A stretch of DNA of 64,000 nt from Vitellaria paradoxa (taxonomy: Eukaryota > Streptophyta > Magnoliopsida > Ericales > Sapotaceae). Under the pieces are notes generated by a model that was not told where the DNA came from, did no database searches, and saw only the letters and a list, made by a program, of their open reading frames with translations. Numbering within the stretch: the stretch's first letter is position 1; each line of letters begins with the position of its first letter. Location: the NCBI GenBank assembly GCA_019916065.1, contig CM034239.1, forward strand, positions 31,892,419 through 31,956,418. The letters are read 5' to 3'. This document shows, piece after piece, positions 36,601 through 49,118 of the stretch. The position numbers and the translations under genes are program-made.

Positions 36601-38965
36601 CTGGAATATCTTGAGCAGAGGTGCCTAGTGGCCATTTTCTTTTGAAGAAATTATCTCGGAATTACGTTCCAAAGAAGAAGCTATTTTGTAGTGGCTAATC
36701 ATGAAATTGTATTGCAGGAACAGGACCACTAGACATGTAAGGATCTGAAAGTAAGTGATGCAATTCTAGTTTTTCTAATAAATAATACTAAACAAGTGAT
36801 TCCCAATGTTAGAAGTACTTTAAAAAAAAAAAAAAAAAAAAGAGAGAGAGAAGTCAAAGAAGAACTATTTATTCGAACCAATGGAAGAACATAAAGTTAC
36901 TTCATCATTATACATAAGTAGAAAAACATAAACCAGAAAAAAGGATACTGAACCCTTTATATGGTAGGGCAACTACAAAATACTTCACTAAATTACTCTT
37001 AATACTAATAGGGCTCAACTATGCTAATGCCCCCACTCAAACTCACGATGAGATAGGAGAAAACATAAAGAGTTTGCTAAGAAGACACTAAAACCGTTGA
37101 ATTGTGTGAGACTTTGTGAAGAAATCTACTAACTGCATAGTGGAAGGAAGTTAACGGAAAGAAATAGTGCCAAGCTGAAGATGATAACACACAAAATTAC
37201 AGTCAATCTCAATATGGTCGGTGTGTTCATGAAAGAAAGAGTTATGTGCTATTTGAATAGCACTTGTGTTATCACAATACAATGGGATAGAGGTAGAGAT
37301 GGGAACACCAAGATCTGCGAATAACTAGCGCAACCAAACAATCTCAGTAGCGGTGCTTGCCATAGCATGATGTTCAGTTTCAGCAGAAGAGCGTGCAACA
37401 AAACTATGCTTCTTACTCTTCAAGGAGATTAGGGAATCTCTAAGGAGCAGATAAAAGCCAGTGGTAGATTTTGATCTATAGAATAACCAACTTAGTCAGC
37501 ATCTGAATAAGCTCGTGAGGCAAGAGAGGAGGAAGAAGAAAATAATAGATCTTTATGCATAGTCCCCCAAAGATAGCAAAGAACACAAAGCAAAGCGGCC
37601 CAATGCACAATGGTTGGCGAAGAAACAAATTGACTAATAATATAAACTGCAGAAGAGATATTCGGGCGAGTCACAGTAAGATACACAAGACTCCCAACAA
37701 TGGTGCGATACAAGGTGCAATCAGGTAAAGGAGAACCATTAGAAGATGAATACTGAGCATTGAGTTCCAATGAAGTGTCAGTAGTCCGAGAATCTATAAG
37801 CCGAGCTCGCATGATAATATTAGAAATATAGTTGGAATGCATTTGGATCCAAGAAATTTGAGGTAAGGTCTATTTACAAGTAACTAGTAGGGAAGTGACA
37901 TTTCCATGGGGCAAACTTTGGAGCTTGGGGGTAACTCCAAAAGTGGCTTTTTTTTTTTTCACTTGGTGTGTTGTGAGGGGGAGTATTCTCACTATTAACA
38001 ACTTACATAAGAGAGGGCAAGTGCTTATAAATGGGTGTAGCCTATGCAATGACGACGTTGGATCTATTGATCACACTTTCATTCATTGCAAATGGACGTG
38101 GAGCTTGTGGGAATTTCTAGTGAATTCTTTTGGTACACAGCGGGTGTTTCCTAAAGATATGCAACTTTTTTTGTGTCTATGGTCGAGCTTTAAGTTATGT
38201 GAAGCAAAGAAGAAAACCTAGAGCATTGCTACTTTTCGTTTATTATTGGTCGATTAGAAAGGAGAGGAATAGAAGTATTTTTTCGGGTAAGGAAATGCCG
38301 TTACATAGGTTGCAGAGCCTTTTTTTTTTTTTGGCTATTTTGTATAGCTGGAGAAGGGCGGCGGGTTATAAATTCTAATTTAGGTTTATTATTATTATTA
38401 TTTTTTTCTGTTGAGAGCGTGATTGTTTACTTGGGTTGGTTTGTACTTCATTTTGCAACGCATTCTCTTGATGTTGTTTAAAATTTTTATTCATTTAAAA
38501 AAAAAAAGTTCTACGGGAATTGGTGCCAGTACTAGAGGAGTTCTTTGAAAATTGATTCAAAAAGTGACCTTCTTGGTGACAAGAGTAATTTCAGACAGAA
38601 TTATTAAAAGGTCTTTCTTGGAAAGAGAATGAAATTGTTTTCAAGAGTGATCTGATTGCATCATTTTTTTTAGCTTCAGCATTTACACAGTTTTTTATTT
38701 TTATTTTTAAAATTTCATTTTGATAGGGTAAAAAGGGCTTAAATGACGTCCTTGTTCTCAAAAGTAGTTTATTGTGGTATGTCGTATAATTCGAACATAT
38801 TCTATTCACTTGTTTTCATCGACCTTTGTCTTATTTTTCTTACAGGGGTGGCAGCGAAAGCTCGATCCAGATTATGATGTGATGCACACATTGCAAGCTA
38901 TGCTATTCAAAGTTGACTGGGCAGAATCCCTCTTCTACACAATTGAAGGACTCATGGCCCCTTAA
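30689..38965 (+). CDS. ABC1/UbiB-family atypical kinase (ADCK2-like ABC1K), five exons
   Basis: Exons: 30689-30760, 31835-33217, 33630-33899, 34951-35106 and 38846-38965; every junction is GT-AG and phase 0, giving about 666 residues. ABC1 kinases support quinone and lipid metabolism in mitochondria and plastids; the arginine-rich, acid-poor N-terminal part of exon 2 suggests a mitochondrial transit sequence (inference). Visible motifs: the family-specific KxGQ (KWGQ, residues about 269-272), the Ala/Gly loop ASGSVAQVH (about 329-337), the VAVK lysine (about 358), the catalytic loop HADMHPGN (about 491-498) and DVG in place of DFG (about 524-526). All catalytic positions are kept and no internal stop is seen. 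The N-terminus is the uncertain part: exon 1 is inferred only from a good donor, the phase match and an ATG. The next in-frame ATG is at 31973, inside the putative transit region. Intron 4 is swollen by transposons. The family call is firm; the exact subgroup number is not assigned. Confidence 0.88.
35447..35583. mobile_element. Tourist-like MITE in intron 4, TSD TAA
   Basis: 137 bp with ends GGGTGCGTTTGGAGTGA and (inverted) GGCTCCGTTTGGGGTGAC, flanked by TAA. It is clearly related to the MITE at 28351-28506, in inverse orientation. It sits about 340 bp after the exon 4 donor. Confidence 0.75.
35950..38508 (+). mobile_element. Decayed LINE retrotransposon in intron 4 of the ABC1K gene
   Basis: 36040-36110 encodes [19 protein letters not shown], a signature of plant LINE reverse transcriptase, and 36376-36410 encodes [12 protein letters not shown], the catalytic xADD box. 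After an interruption, 37895-38200 encodes the zinc-binding reverse-transcriptase tail ([41 protein letters not shown]). It ends with an A-run (38498-38508). Many stops and shifts make it inactive. It lies in the same orientation as the host gene. A Copia fragment on the opposite strand occupies its middle (about 36845-37860). Confidence 0.8.
36845..37860 (-). mobile_element. Copia 3' fragment (RT thumb, RNase H, LTR start) inside the LINE
   Basis: On the minus strand 37842-37492 encodes [20 protein letters not shown] and RAYSDAD, the Copia RT/RNase H boundary. 37490-37190 continues with RNase H traces ([18 protein letters not shown]). A purine tract GAGTTTGAGTGGGGGC (about 37029-37044) is followed by LTR-like sequence down to about 36845. 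A CT/T run borders the left edge. No 5' half is present. Confidence 0.75.
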
Positions 38966-39220
38966 TAGATGCCTGTCTGCTTCATTTTTTTCTTCCCCAC
39001 CCCCCCCCCCCCGGGGGCCCGCAAAATTTTGACATAATTTTTAGAATGAAGAAAAAGAAATTAGAGCCCTAAAAATAAGATACAAACTCAAAAACAGAGA
39101 CCTTTGAAACTCATGATACTTCAGCAAATATTGTTGTTGTATGCTAACATGGACAGTCTTTCTTACTTGCTGCATTTGGCTTAATAATTAATTTTCAGCT
39201 ACGACTCAATAAATGTAAAA
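38966..39220 (+). terminator. Likely 3' UTR of the ABC1K gene
   Basis: After the TAA stop at 38963-38965 a C13 run (39000-39012) followed by GGGGGCCCG can fold on itself. An AATAAA hexamer at 39208-39213 is a candidate polyadenylation signal. Confidence 0.4.
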
Positions 39221-42164
39221 ATCAAAAACATTGGCATTGGCTGAAGAAATAATCTAGTGTGGGTTCCTTTTACTTGTTGGCTAACAAGGGGAACCCTGCC
39301 CTGCCTTGCCCTTATAAATTTGTTGTCATCTTTTTTGTTTCCTTTATTTTGTTTTTCCTCCCGCTCAGTCATCTACAAATATTCCAACGCCCTGTTTGAT
39401 ACTTTGAGGCTTGTGCAGTGACACTTGATCTTACCTGAATGAGTTTGGAAGTGTGACCATCGAGTTAGTATCTTTTCAGATTGTTAATAGAAAGATGCAC
39501 ATAAACAAATTCTTTAGGGCATGTTTGTTTTGGGGATAATAGAGGGTAAATTTTATTAGAGTAATTTTTGCTCTCTATTGCATTAGTTTGGAAAATAGGG
39601 TAACAATTACACTGTAAGTAGGGATTATCTCTCTTATGAGGGTAAATAGTTACTGGTAGGGGAGACGGATAACGGGTATAATTAAAAAATTATACATTTT
39701 TCTTATTATTCTATAGAATATTTTTTTTACATCTCTATTAAGTAACGTTCTATCTTTACATTTCAAATATAATATAAATATTAGTAGATAATATTTATTT
39801 TCTCAATCTAAACATAAGCATTATGAAGTTGCTATCCTTAGTCATTACTGGAGTAATACTTGCTCCTGAAATCTTTCAGCTTCAAAATTTTTACCAAATA
39901 TTTCTTTAATCTTGTAATTCTCTTTGAAAATTGTTGTTGCTTTAGAATCAAGGACACTACATTTGTTTAGGTGGGGTCTTTAGGGGAGATTTTGAATCAT
40001 TTCCTTACTGGGATTGGAAAAATAGAAAACAGAACAATTTTCTTTAAAAAATATTTTAAGCCAAAGATCCAGAAATGACTTTGACTTGAAGAATCCGTAA
40101 ATCATTTTTTCGGAACACTTGAGCTGGCGTCCAAAGCTGTATCGTAGCGCACTTTCGTGGTCGTCAATCAGTGGATCTCTTTCTATTCCCCACTTTCGTG
40201 ATTTGTAGATATATTCTCTACAAAAATGCTTCTTATGAAAATCACATGAGTTCGGTTCTTGATTTAAATGAGATATGCATGAGGGGTAGCGTACTTCTCT
40301 CTGGTTAACTAATCAGTTACGCGATTTGTTGAGAATTGCAATAAGTCAGTGTGAATTTTGGATTACAAAAAAAAAAAAAAAAATTTCAGCTTCGTCATCA
40401 CCACGGTCTTTTTCACTGATGAGCCAGCTCCATCCACCAGATCATCCATCATCTTTTGTGTGCTTTTCTAGGTCGATTCCTGTCTATCGACTGATGGTTT
40501 GATGAATGGGATCTCGGTTTTGGCTCTATTTTGTGTATTAATAGAGAGAGAGAGAGAGAGCGAGAGAGCAACAAACTTCCTTTGAAAAAGCATATTAAAT
40601 GATGTGTTGGAAAACACTTCCTTCAAATGTCAACCAAACATCCAAAAAAGTAAAAGAAATTTATTTATTTATTTATTTTAACAAAAATTTTTACGTCAAA
40701 CCAAACAGAGGGCTAGATCAAAAACTAGAAACAAATTGGTATGTGAAGGAAACCTGTATATTATGAAGTTAACAAACCTTACCTCTCTGAAGAAGTACAA
40801 TGTTGTGTCATTAAGCCTATTTAGAAGAATGTTGATCCTATTGTCAGGCCAGCAGACTAAATGGTGGGCCAAAGTTAAAAAAAATAGTACCTCCATAGTA
40901 GGGAACTATTGACTTGCCAAGTTCAATTTGCTGAGTCAAACTATATTGCTTGATGAAGTACATGTATGTCATGAGATCATGAAATTGTACATTACAATTG
41001 TCTGCATTGTGCAAGCTTTATTTACAAATTGACAAAGAATTGCATCTCCATTTTCCTTTTCAGCTAGTGTTTCATAAAAAAGATGGCATTTAATTTCGTG
41101 CCACATAATAATGTTGGTTTTTATGTGGGTGTGTGTAGTGTTACTTGGAATTGCATACAACTTAAAATTCAAATTTTAAGTGATGTTTGGTTTTAAAAAA
41201 AAAAAATTAAAATTTAATATAAAAGAAGTGATATATAAGAAAATTTAGTTGAAAAAATTTTTTAAAAAATTAATAAAAATTCATATTTTTTTGAGATCCA
41301 GATACTTTTTAAAGTAAAAAAAGAAAAGAAACCTGTTCGATAATTATGTAATCTCCCCCATTGAAATTGCTGTCCAAAAGAGAGCTAAAAACATGATTGA
41401 GTGCAGCGCGGATGAATCTGAGATTCCAAATTGCAGAGGGGGAGAGATGGAGATTCATCAACGCTGCACTCAATGATGCTTTTTAAGGTCTCTGCATAGT
41501 TTCTTCCCCTCTTCCTCTTCTCTTTTTGCCCTTTGAGCTTTTGGGTTTCACACCCACAAGCTTGTAACCAATAGTCTCTCTGTCTCTGTCCTGTCCCCAC
41601 CCCCTATTGTTTATATATTAATTTCACGAGCTAGGTCTTATTATCAAGTACACATCATGGAAGGGTTGTTGCATTTGTACTACATTTATTTTCATGCATT
41701 ACTTCCTCCAGGGGGCTTTTCCTCATCGTACTGGCTGGAGCTTCTTCTTGTACTACGCGTGCCGCTCGAACCCTTTCGTTTGTTCAATAATTGTCCTTGA
41801 AGCTTCTTGTATTTTTAGAAAACAACAACAATAAATGCAACATTGACTACTCGCTCCAGAATTTTGGTTAAGTCTTTTTAAATGTTGTTTTTATTTTCTT
41901 GAGCATTTCTCGTTTGACTATATATATATATATGTATATATATCTTTTGGCCCAAACAAACTTATTTTAAAATATCAAGGTGAATTGTAATTTTTTTTTC
42001 TTAAGGATCCAACTTCTTTTATTTTATAGCATTCGAAGAGGTGGAAGTAATCCAATTTTCATTTTTTCCTCTTTTGGATGAACTACTTGGATGCATCTAT
42101 GATAATGCACTAAGCAACTAAAATTAATGAATTAAATATTTTTTCTTATAATTTTATGAGTTTA
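39221..42164. other. Intergenic with MITE and SINE fragments
   Basis: No gene. 39517-39640 starts GGGCATGTTTGTTTTGGGG and matches the inverted right end of the element at 42165-43173, so it is a partial MITE copy. 40541-40567 is an AG microsatellite and 41920-41945 a TA microsatellite. The minus frame at 41385-41600 shows no protein signature. Confidence 0.35.
40235..40383 (+). mobile_element. tRNA-derived SINE fragment
   Basis: Shares CATGAGGGGTAGCGTAC and the box-B-like GAGTTCGGTTC with the complete SINE at 48966-49118, and ends in a 17-base A-run (40367-40383). The 5' part with box A is missing, and the 3' part differs from the complete copy. Confidence 0.5.
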
Positions 42165-43173
42165 GGCTTTGTTTGGAAAGACTACTGGATAATGTTTGAT
42201 ATTTGACATGAGGTAAAAACTTTAAGGATAAAAGATTACTGGGGTAATTGGTACCCCAGTAATAATTAATGAGGTAATATATTTATAATACTTATGTTTG
42301 AATTGAAAAAAAAATATTAACAAGTAATAATTATATTATGTTTGAAATGTTAAAAGTTTTAAAGAGATAAAAATTAATTGTGTTTGGAAAGAAGGTAAAT
42401 TGAACAAGAGTAAAAGTAGATATTTAATTTAGTAATATATTATAATAAAATAAATCATAGTAATAACTGCTATTTTAAATAATAATTAATTTTAATAAAA
42501 TATGTATTAAATATAATTTTAGATAAAAATATTAATTATACAAAATAATTTTATCATAAATTAATATTTCAATGGTAATTAATTTTAATAATGAATTATT
42601 ATTTGTTAAGAATTATTTTTATTTTGATAAAATAATTTAATAAACAAATAATTTTAGTTAATTTAAATAAATTATTAATTTTAGTAAATTATATTAATAC
42701 AATACATAGTCTAATAAATAACTATTTACAAGAAATAATTTTTATTTCATAAAATATTTTAATAATATTAATTTAATAAAATATAATAAATTATTTTAAC
42801 AATAAATTTTTAATTATTAAATAATATTTGGTAAAATAATTTAATAATTAATTAATTTTAATTTGATTAAATAAATTATTATTTTGTAGTATTTATTAAT
42901 CACATAGGAGAATATTATCTAGAGTTTTACAGAGATGTAAAGAAATATTTTCAAGGGGTAATGAGAAGAGATAATTTTTTCATTACCCTCTGTTGCCCAC
43001 CTCCCCCTCAAGAAACAATTTACCTCCCATATGGGGGTAATTGTTTTTTCTTTTTTTTTTTTTGGTAATTAGAGATAATTGTTATCCTTAGAATAATTGT
43101 TAAACTAATGTAATGAAAAATAAAAATTACCTAGTAAAATTTACCTCCTTTCACCCCCAAAACAAATATGTTC
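42165..43173. mobile_element. Large MITE-like element, 1.0 kb, AT-rich core
   Basis: The left end is GGCTTTGTTTGGAAAG and the right end (inverted) is GAACATATTTGTTTTGGGGG, next to TTA (left) and TAA (right). The core consists of TAATAATTAATTTT-type words. The right end matches the element start at 39517. No coding content; PIF/Harbinger-like by its ends, but the duplication is not exact. Confidence 0.45.
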
Positions 43174-43423
43174 TAAATAACTATTATGCATCTAGCAGAT
43201 AAATGAGACGCTAGATTTTTTGCTTTTCTTATAAAATTACCATAATATTCCTCCAAGTACATAAAAAGTTAAAGAATTTTAATACACACTAAAAATGAGG
43301 AAGAGTAAAATAATAAATTTATTTAGTTGTCTTGCCGGTTAGCAGGGGGGAAAAAACTAACTAACTTTTTGAGCATGCCAAAAAAAAAAAAAAAAAGCTT
43401 TTAGTAATTGACAAAAACTTAAA

Positions 43424-43591
43424 GGATTTATTTGGAGTTGTATAAAAGTGTATAAAATAAAATAAAATTGTAAAAGTAAATGTCTCGTAATTTGTGTAAT
43501 GACTGAAACTTTTAAATTTTATTATCTTATAATTCGTGTTTGTAGATATTTGTAGGATTTTATTTTATTTTGTAGGGCTCCAAACGGAGCC
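43424..43591. mobile_element. Tourist-like MITE, 168 bp
   Basis: The left end GGATTTATTTGGAGT and the inverted right end GGCTCCGTTTGGAGC agree with the MITEs at 28351 and 35447, with AAA on both sides. It is more diverged than the other two. Confidence 0.5.
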
Positions 43592-44229
43592 AAAGTTTTG
43601 CATGTTAAACGGAGCCTTGGGGGGAAAAAAGATTAACAAATAAAAAATAACGGAGCCTTTGTCTTTTTATGACCGTGATATTTTGTTCAATTTAAAGGTA
43701 GATGTAATCACATAGTAGAATATATTTTAGTACATCTAACTTTAAATCCATTTAAAATTGAATGAACCACCGATCGATACAATCCATGTTAATAATTAGA
43801 ATACATTAATAAAAGAATTCCTAATAATACAATAACCAAATTAAAAGAACTCGAGCCTAATCTATTAGAACTCACAATGGTACGTAGTTATATGATATTT
43901 GATCAACTTATAGCAATGAAACTCATAAAAGAATTAATTGTAATATAAATATATAATGATAACGTCTCTAATAATAAATATGATTTTTTTTTTCTTTTTG
44001 TGTCTGTAAAATATAATGAAACCTATTAAAAAAAAAGCTCGTAAATAATAATAGAACTCAATTAAAACATTTAAAAAAATTCATAATATCAGTAAATGTT
44101 GCAAACCAAGACATAAATAGAGTGGTAAACAAATTAATATTTACTGTGTTTATCTTCATTAAAATTTAAAACAACATAGAGATATAAGTCATTTGACGAA
44201 TGAATATTATAGCTTAATATTATAGACAG

Positions 44230-45010
44230 TGATATGAAATATTTATGGAAATCAATTGTTTAAATTTTAATGAATGACATGTGATTCAATTTATAATATT
44301 AAATTATCACAATCTTACAATATAATAAAGAAGATTAGAGTTTGATTAACAATATATGATTCAAAATTATTGAAAAAGAGTTAAGGAAACAATTTAAAAT
44401 TTCAACCAATCAAAGTGTGACCCACCATTTTTATATAGCATAATATCTAATTTAAAATTATGAAACAAAATAAGTTAAGGACATAATTAAAATTTAAACT
44501 TCCAAGGTGTGACACAAAATTTTTAATGAAATATATAATTCAAAAATATGGAAAAAAAAAAGTATTGAGAGTTCCAATCACTCCACCACAATGTTTTTCT
44601 ATTTATATATATAATAATTTATTTTTAAATTACTTTTTAATAATATCAAGAATATGAAAAATAAAAAGAATTTTTAATGATATATTTTTTTTTCATTTCA
44701 AAATACCATTAAAACGTAATTTAATAATCCATGTTTCTTTAATCAAACCCTAAATTTATATTACAATTATATATTTGATAAAAAAAAACATTTATCATTT
44801 AAATTTAAACATTATAAATTAAAATTTAATATAATTAGAGCTAAGAAAATTTCAATATTCAAAATCCATAAGCTTAAATTTCAAAATGAAAAATTTAATG
44901 ACATTTAACATATCATTATTACCAATTAAATTAATTTAAACATTTTCAAGTTTGATATTTAATGTAATTAGAGTTGAAGATGATTATCATATTCAGCAAT
45001 TAAAAGCAAG
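44230..45010. repeat. AT-rich dispersed repeat, copy B
   Basis: Uninterrupted counterpart of 27541-28031 plus 29280-29390. Shared blocks include TAATATCTAATTTAAAA, AATTTATATTACAATTATAT, TTTAAATTTAAACATT and TAATTAGAGTTGAA. Its comparison with copy A supports the insertion points of the MULE elements. Confidence 0.6.
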
Positions 45011-45286
45011 TATTTCTTTTTAATTTGTAGTAGGTAATTGTATAATAGATAGATAATTTGTATATACTAATTGATTGTTTTCATAATTTAATATTGTTTT
45101 CTTATTTTAATCTCATTCAGTTTGTATTCATTATATTCATACAAAGATATTTAATGAATTGTATGTATGTACAAGTATTATATTATTATAAGAAATAAGT
45201 TATTTTATAATATTAATAAAAAATTATGCATTAACGACCTTCTGGTTGTCGTCATCTGGGTATAAACGACCCTAGGGGCAAGCTCT

Positions 45287-46577
45287 AAGTTTTTTTTGGT
45301 TCTACGGTTGGTTGAAAAAATTATTTGACATTCACAGTCCGGTTGAAAAAAATTTGAAAAATACAATTAATAAAAGCGCGATTTTAATTAACGTTATGTA
45401 TTTGTACTGAAAACGCTCCAAAACGTGGGCCGAGACAAAACGCTGCACCAAAGAGCGCCATCAGAAGGCGCTACACCAAACAGCGCCTAGGGTCGGACCA
45501 CCCTACACCAAACAACGCCTGCAGGGACAATCAGTTTTCTTTGACAGGCTTCGTTGGTGCTGCTCGTGTCATTAGTTTTGTGATTGGTCCAATATACCTA
45601 AACTTCTACATTTTTGAATTGAGCCCTCTAAACTAGAGTAGACCAGCCCCGATTACTAAATGGATGTCTCTTTTGGACATTTTGTTCCAGCTTGACTAAC
45701 GAGGTGTTTGGCGTCACCAAAAATATCATCTGTGTAATTTTTTTAATGTTTGACACATATCCACTAAATCACGTTTTTTATAGATAAATAGTAAAATTTT
45801 TAATTTTTGTGTCAGTTTTTTAAAAATAAAAACCGTTAAAAAAATTTTTTTTAAATCTGTCGAAACAGTTTTATGTCATAATATATTGAAAGATGTGAAA
45901 ATTTTTTAAAATTTATAGAAAAGTTACTAAGGTTTGTGAGATGTTATTTTATGTCATGATTCATTGAAAGATGCAAAAAAATTTTAGAATTTATAAAAAA
46001 GTTATTGGATTTGTGAATGTTATTCGAGAAAAGCAGGTCCTCAATTGGATGGGGAATGAAAAAAATTCCACTGACACGCCAGCCCCCTCGGATTTGGTAG
46101 ATGATCACACAGAAGGTCCAGACCAACAAATATTCCACGGCCTGTGCAGAGAACTTCACACAGAAGGAAACGCTAGATGATCTAGCGACTTCATTGTAAG
46201 ATAAAAAAGAAAAAAGGGAACACTGGAGGGCTGAAGGACTCTACTCCACGGGAGATTTAAAAAAAAAAAAAAAAAAAAAAGAGAAAGCGCTGTCTGCAAC
46301 AGCGACTTCATTGTAAGATAAAAAAAAAAAAAGAGGAGAACGCTGAAGGGCTGAAGGGCTGCACCCCGCGGAAAAAAAAAAAAAAAAGGCGCTTTCTGCA
46401 ACGGCGACTTCACCCAAAATAAAAAAAGGAAGGCGCTGTATGGAACAGCGATTTGAGAAAGCCAAAAGCGCTTCTTCATCTAGTGTTTTCATTAACCGTA
46501 TTTTCCAAATTTTTTTAACCGGGCTGTGGATGCCAAAAAATTTTTTCAGCCAACCGTAGAACAAAAAAAAAAAACTC
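45287..46577. mobile_element. Non-autonomous MULE, 1.29 kb, 10-bp TSD GGCAAGCTCT
   Basis: Inverted repeats of about 90 bp: the left starts AAGTTTTTTTTGGTTCTACG, the right (inverted) GAGTTTTTTT then TGTTCTACGGTTGG. Both go on through a GAAAAAATT and a CCCGGTT/TCCGGTT block. GGCAAGCTCT stands on both sides (45277-45286 and 46578-46587). The inside is GC-richer near 45410-45540 with repeated AGCGCC words and contains a tandem repeat (46184-46450). No transposase. Confidence 0.78.
46184..46455. repeat. Tandem repeat of AGCGACTTCA units inside the MULE
   Basis: Units start AGCGACTTCATTGTAAGAT at 46184 and 46301, with a shorter variant (GGCGACTTCACCC) at about 46403. Long A-runs lie in each unit. 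The overlapping minus frames are only poly-F artefacts of these runs. Confidence 0.7.
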
Positions 46578-46587
46578 GGCAAGCTCT

Positions 46588-46787
46588 AATTTGGTGCTAT
46601 ATCCGAACATATGGACTTCTTTTGGTGGTTGGTAATAAGTAAATATTAGTTTGAGGCGGTTGTAAAAAGCTTCTAGTGACCGTATATGTAACGACGTTCT
46701 CAACACGGCCATTCATTCCAATAGCCAACTAATAGAAACTTTGGTGATCAATTTTGGCAGCCGTTTAAAACCTTGTTTCTAGTAGTG
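46588..46787. mobile_element. CACTA right terminus, interrupted by the MULE
   Basis: It ends TTTCTAGTAGTG, so the inverted end is the canonical CACTACTAGAAAC followed by AAGG. The MULE at 45287-46577 sits next to it, so the CACTA sequence continues left of 45277. A decayed left end (TTATTATAAGAAATAAG, about 45183-45200) is possible but unproven. Confidence 0.5.
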
Positions 46788-48965
46788 AGACCTTTATCCC
46801 ATCAACCTATTTTTAATTCATCTTCTTCTATTTATAACTCATCTGGATACAAGATTGATTAAGAGTCATGAATCCTATGATTTAATTTGAACTTATAATT
46901 CATTTAAATTTGATAACTCTAAAATCAACCAAAAGGACACACCCATTAAGGTAGGGGTGGACATAGGCTAGCTTGGGTTCGAGCTATACTTATTCGAGTT
47001 GAGTCTTTGAACACTAGGCCCAATTTTGTCCCGGCCTAATACTGGTCTGAAAACTGTAAACCTAAACCCGCGCGTTATTGGAAAATTAAAATCCAAACCC
47101 CTCCACTGGGCCGAAAGATAAAATACTAAAAAAACATAAAAATCATACAAAAACAGTCAATAACCTGTTTATTGTATAAAATAGGCGCAAACAACTAAAC
47201 TAACTAATTAAAATAGGTATGTCCAATAATTTGTTCAAGGCACAACCACTGTTCATAGTTCTCACATAGCCACTATTCACAAATAACTCACTAATTAGAA
47301 TAGGCATAACCAATAATCTGTTTAAGACACAACTAGCCACTATTCACAAATAACTAACGAATTAAACACTTGAAGAATCTGCTCACAGTTATTGTTTAAA
47401 CACAAACAAACAACTAACTAATTAATTAAAACACTCTACAAAATAAAACAACATTATGTCATAAGTTCAAATAGGATGGCCACAACATCCTAATTTCAAA
47501 GTACATAACTAACTAATTAAACTCCATGAAATGGAATCATTACGTTGTCCAAAAGATCAAATTAGAAAACCATTTAAATTAAGAAACATGAGCAAATTTT
47601 GACTTCCTTCAATAATATCACAAGTTCGAGCAAAGTTTGCAAATCTCTACATAGAAAAAATAAAATAAAATTAGAAGCATGCTAATATTATTTAATAAAA
47701 TTAAAAAATACAATATAGTATGTAGCTACATTGAAGTCATCATCATCTCTATCATAATTTTCTTCCAAAGAGCTAGAATCATTATCTTCAGTTGAAATTG
47801 AAGTCATAGATTGCAAAGAAAAAGCTAATTTTCCTACACAAAAGTGAAACTTAGTGTTTATGAAAATATCAAATACAACTAAATTATGTAAACACACATG
47901 TATCATTTCTATTTTGTGATTGCATCTAATCTTGAAGGCATATCAATGCTTGCACATTATTTGACTTCAAAGAACTCCAAAAGTTGCTTATCACTCATCA
48001 TCCCGTGCTAAAAGCAGATTCAGGAGCAACTGTTGACACCAGAATTGTTAGAAGATCACGAGCCATTTTCGAAAGTTCTAGATATTGCATAGAGCATGTA
48101 TTCCAATAATCTAAAACATCTATCTCACTATTCAGATCATGACTTGGCTCCTCTAAATAAAGCTCTAACTAAGACTTTTCAGCTTGTGTTCTAGATTTCA
48201 TGCCTTGAGTTTCATAATCTTCAAATTCATCATCCCCCACACGCAATTTATTTATACCCACACTTGATAACCTACTAGTTCTCAAAGAGGCCGATACAAA
48301 ATGGTGCATGTATTTATCAAACAAGCTATAAAGAGTACTAACAATATTGTTAACATAGCTCTTCGCTCTACTACTATATAGCTTGGTGTAATAATGCTCA
48401 ACAAATTCAACTTTGTGTCGGGGATCCAAAATTGCAGCACATGATAAGATCAAACTATACTCAAACCAATATTTGTTGAATTTTTCATGCATTTCATTCA
48501 CCATATCCACCATGAAATTATACTCATCACTTTTCATCACTTCTACCAAGCAATAATGAACTCTCCATACCTCTCAAAAGTATAAATTTGATGTAGGATA
48601 CTTTGTCCCAGAAAACATGCAAGTCACATCATAGAATACTTTTAAAAATTTGTGCATAGCAATCACTTTTTCCCATTCTTCATTACTTAACTTCATAGTA
48701 AAATTTAAATCCACCGTCCCCATATGTAAAAAAAGCACTATTATAGTGTATTGCAGACTCAATCATAAGATATGTAGCATTCCATCTAGTTGGACAATTA
48801 GTGCATAATTTTTTCTTATAATCCAAATTGAAACTGAATGCAATGGCATTAAAATTCTTTCTTCTCATATGGAATTGATTCACATATTTAATACCAAGTT
48901 GAAGTTTCAAAATAACATCATGAATGAGTTTTTTTCCAACTTGCACAACTAAATTCAAAATGTGA

Positions 48966-49118
48966 GTCCCCTAGGATTAGCCTGAGTGGCTCATGAGTAT
49001 ACTCCCCAAAAAAACCACGCGGGTTTGATTTCTAACTCAAGCAAAATATGCATGAAGGGTAGCGTACATCCCTCTAGTTTACCCATCAAGGGTTCCGGGT
49101 TACCTAAAAAAAAAAATA
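48966..49118 (+). mobile_element. tRNA-derived SINE, TSD AAAATGTGA
   Basis: It carries a polymerase III box A (TTAGCCTGAGTGGCTC, about 48977) and box B (GCGGGTTTGATTTC), then a body with CATGAAGGGTAGCGTAC and an A-rich tail. It is flanked by AAAATGTGA at 48957-48965 and 49119-49127. It is inserted antisense to the hAT transposase gene. A fragment of the same family is at 40235-40383. Confidence 0.85.

Noticed and set aside
42162..43176. Perfect TSD for the 1-kb MITE-like element
   Set aside because: TTA and TAA are reverse complements and not direct repeats, so they are not a valid target duplication.
46156..46582. Long minus-strand frames rich in phenylalanine
   Set aside because: They are translations of A-runs and tandem units in a MULE, not genes.
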